Source: Lewinellaceae bacterium
Lineage (GTDB): Bacteria; Bacteroidota; Bacteroidia; Chitinophagales; Saprospiraceae
DNA: 64,000 nucleotides
Assembly (NCBI GenBank): GCA_020636215.1
Contig: JACJYG010000007.1
Location: 310,001 to 374,000, forward strand
Reading direction: 5' to 3'
The translations under genes and the position numbers were made by a program. The notes beneath the pieces are model-generated. The model was not told the origin of the DNA and did no database searches. It saw only the letters and a program-made list of their open reading frames with translations. This document shows positions 61,934-64,000 of this stretch, piece by piece. How positions within the stretch are numbered: position 1 is the first letter of the stretch; every line of letters starts with the position of its first letter.

Positions 61934-64000
61934 CTAAAAATTCGCCGCCACCTGCGCCCTTCCCGTATGCACCACCCGGGCTTCTCCTGTTTTTCGCCCC
62001 TCATAACTTAGCCGCAGTTGGATATTCTTGGCCAGTTGGCGGTCGAGGCTGAAGTTCCAGAGGAAGTTTTGGCCGCGCTGCAGGCCGTTGAGCATGGCAA
62101 AGCCCACCGGGGAGTTGGGGTTCCCATCGAAGGCCACCTGAACATAGGACACCTTTAGCTGCAGGGCGCTTTTGGCCGATTGGTTGAAGCGGGCCTCCAG
62201 GTTGAAGTCGTGCCGTTGCGCAGCCTCTCCGCCTTGGGGGAGGGTGTTTTTATCCGACTGGTATTGGTAACGGAGCGTGGCGCGGAAGCTGCGGCTGGGC
62301 AGCCAGGAACATTCCGGCGCCACATTGGCGTATTCGATGCGGTAATCTTTGTTGTCGAAAAATTCAGAATCGCTGGCGCGCAGCCCCTGGGCGAAGGACA
62401 GGCGGGTGCTCAGGCTGCGCGTGATGTTCCATCGCCCCTGCAGGCCCCACTCGCTGTTGCGGCGGCTTTCGAAACCGGAAGTCTGGACGAACTTATTGCG
62501 GTTGTCGGAATTGCTGAGCTGGATGTCGTACACCGGGTCCGCCTGGTTGAAGAAGAGGATATTCCGGATGTTGCTGCTTACTGCTACCAAAGCGGTATCG
62601 GCTACATTCAGTTGGAAGGGGTTCCAGGGGGAGATGCCTTCTGCTTTCTGGGTTTTGCGCTTGATGGTTAGGGTAGAGAGGGTAGAGAAACGGCCGAGGT
62701 GGCCCAGCAGGCCAGTTTTGCTGAACCAAACGGCCTTGGGGTTGATGCGCAGGCTCTGGTTGAGGTTGACGTTGTCGGTGCGGATAAACTCGTCGGTGAT
62801 GGTAGTGATGCGCACGTAGTCGGCCAGGTCCTGGAAAGGTGCGATTTCCATTTCGTTAGGCTGGATGATGCCATCCTTATTGTAGAGCGAGTCCAGCCAG
62901 ATGTACTGCCCTTCTCCGGGGTTGACACGCACATAGGTGAACTCCACCTTAGGTTCCTGCCCGGAGCCGATCTCGTAGGTGGTGGCGGATTGGATAGCCC
63001 CTTTGGCGAGGCTGGTAGTCAGGTCGGAGCGGCCCAGGAAGGTTTCCCCGCTTTCCTGGCCAGACAGGCCCGGCTGATTGATATGCAGCTGGCGGTAGGT
63101 GAGGTTGCCGGCCAGGTTCATCCGGTTCTTCTGGCCTTTCCATTGTACACTTCCGTTCACATTCGCCTCCGTAGCCGTGGTATTGTTTACAAATCGGGTT
63201 TCCACCGGTGCATAATCCAGCCGCTGGCTGACGCTGGCGCCGAAGCGGTAAGCTTCCCGCTCCGGGCTCTCCAGGAACAGTCGGTAGCGGTTGTAGTAGA
63301 AGCTGGTGGCTTCGAGCGTGTCAGTTCCCGTGGTATACCGCCTGCTCTTTTCCTGCTCGCCGGAAACCCCCAGTTTGAACTGCTGTAGTTTTGGGAAGGT
63401 TCGGGCAATGGTGGCGCGGGGCCGCAGGAATCGGTTGCTTTGTCCGGGGCTATCGGCCAGCAGGAGGCTGCCGTCGACATCTATATCCCAGTTGGGCGCC
63501 AGGCTCCGCAGGCGTACGTTGTGGCGCGTGCCGGTGTAGAGGCTATCGCGCAGAAAGCCACTGAAGCCATAAGAAATACTGCCCAGCCCCGCCTTGCGCA
63601 GGCTGAGCCCGGCCTTGCCAAGTTGCTCCTGCGCCCTTGGCACGTCCCCTACACCCTGAACATTGGCCAGGTTCCAGTCGCGCAAAAACTCCGGATTGCG
63701 GTAAGGGTTGAGCGGCTGGAAGTTTTTTTGCACCAGTTCGTAACTCAGGTTGGTGGCCAGTTCCCAGCCGCTGCTGTCACTGCCAAGGGCAAAGGTTCTG
63801 CTAAAGTCGGTGTAGGCCGACAAGCCCAGGTCATCCTCACTGTCGAGGCTGGAAAAACGGTTGAGGTCGTTGTGGCTCAGCGCCACTTCTGTCGTCAGAG
63901 CGGAACGGGGTGAGAATGCGTAGCGCCCACCCAGGGTGATCATTTGCTGCTGCCGCGGCGCCACCAGTTGCACCACCGGTTCGTAATCGCCCAGAGGGCG
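61934..64000 (-). CDS. C-terminal part of a very large surface beta-rich protein
   Basis: The frame is open at the right edge; the last ~688 residues are seen. Alternating strands throughout (ATNLSYELVQKNF, VRLRSLAPNWDIDVDGSLL, RMNLAGNLTYRQLHINQ, SFRATLRYQYQSDKNT, IQLRLSYEGRKTG) with arginine and aromatic girdles suggest a large outer-membrane barrel. The end is AQVAANF, with a terminal Phe as in many barrels. Such giant proteins occur in Bacteroidota, possibly as T9SS- or assembly-related barrels; no specific family recognised. Confidence 0.75.
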   Translation of the reverse strand, partial: RPLGDYEPVVQLVAPRQQQMITLGGRYAFSPRSALTTEVALSHNDLNRFSSLDSEDDLGLSAYTDFSRTFALGSDSSGWELATNLSYELVQKNFQPLNPYRNPEFLRDWNLANVQGVGDVPRAQEQLGKAGLSLRKAGLGSISYGFSGFLRDSLYTGTRHNVRLRSLAPNWDIDVDGSLLLADSPGQSNRFLRPRATIARTFPKLQQFKLGVSGEQEKSRRYTTGTDTLEATSFYYNRYRLFLESPEREAYRFGASVSQRLDYAPVETRFVNNTTATEANVNGSVQWKGQKNRMNLAGNLTYRQLHINQPGLSGQESGETFLGRSDLTTSLAKGAIQSATTYEIGSGQEPKVEFTYVRVNPGEGQYIWLDSLYNKDGIIQPNEMEIAPFQDLADYVRITTITDEFIRTDNVNLNQSLRINPKAVWFSKTGLLGHLGRFSTLSTLTIKRKTQKAEGISPWNPFQLNVADTALVAVSSNIRNILFFNQADPVYDIQLSNSDNRNKFVQTSGFESRRNSEWGLQGRWNITRSLSTRLSFAQGLRASDSEFFDNKDYRIEYANVAPECSWLPSRSFRATLRYQYQSDKNTLPQGGEAAQRHDFNLEARFNQSAKSALQLKVSYVQVAFDGNPNSPVGFAMLNGLQRGQNFLWNFSLDRQLAKNIQLRLSYEGRKTGEARVVHTGRAQVAANF

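Overview
The window looks like a chromosomal segment of a Bacteroidota bacterium, most plausibly Saprospiraceae or a close relative. Pointers are the gene order bamD-rpoZ(Rpb6 type)-coaBC-DUF4835, Bacteroidota-type promoters (TAnnTTTG, e.g. before the efp and symporter genes), many exported proteins of families seen mainly in this phylum (DUF4920, DUF4835, two-component propeller remnants) and many word-like short tandem repeats between genes. No rRNA, insertion sequence, prophage or CRISPR array was found. The assignment is inference; I could not run a search.

Layout. 1-1.2 kb: end of a GH20 hexosaminidase gene and a small exported protein. 1.3-6.1 kb (minus): a translationally coupled pair, a small membrane protein with an effector-associated-domain-11-like N-terminus and an exported TPR protein that shares its QSPIIxG motif, then an exported protein with a basic low-complexity tail. 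6.5-10 kb (plus): GH5 lipoprotein, mono-haem protein carrying an in-frame repeat insertion, and an AT-richer peptidoglycan-binding/YkuD-like protein; then tRNA-Gln. 10.4-16.4 kb (minus): aldo-keto reductase, two alpha/beta hydrolases, ferritin-like/VIT1 fusion, MscS channel, small barrel protein. 16.7-25.7 kb: CnoX-like thioredoxin, DUF4139 protein, a broken two-component propeller gene, a receiver-CRP hybrid regulator, a PAS histidine kinase divergent from a cysteine-less thioredoxin-like gene plus usp, and DUF3137. 26-33.9 kb (plus): bamD-rpoZ-coaBC-DUF4835, a propeller-like exported protein, purN, and a PorE-like TPR/PD40/SPOR protein. 33.9-40.4 kb (minus): PLP desulfhydrase family enzyme, CBM9-like lipoprotein and two adjacent exported MORN-caspase proteins. 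40.7-43.4 kb: DUF4920, HD hydrolase and a tandem array of four class-II tRNA-like genes in 220-bp units. 44-55.8 kb: DUF819, guanine deaminase, lspA, FKBP, sodium symporter, fabH-efp-accB-accC, an ABC exporter. 55.9-60.7 kb (minus): a stress island of three usp genes, a CBS gene coupled to an unknown gene, and a rhodanese. The window ends with a TraB/GumN-like protein and part of a very large surface protein.

Three things stand out. (a) Pairs of palindromes TGAY-N4-RTCA, 22-23 bp apart centre to centre, precede all four stress-island transcription units and the divergent kinase/usp promoter. They look like operators for a CRP/FNR-type regulator, possibly the receiver-CRP hybrid encoded here. 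(b) The four tRNA-like genes have a class II cloverleaf, 51-73-nt variable regions and an apparent GUC anticodon. (c) The EAD11-like/TPR pair and the MORN-caspase pair look like components of signalling or conflict systems, both with exported partners.

Other recurrent structure: short tandem repeats of differing sequence (8-, 9-, 11-16- and 46-bp units) sit in intergenic gaps and in two cases have entered coding frames (haem protein, PLP enzyme).
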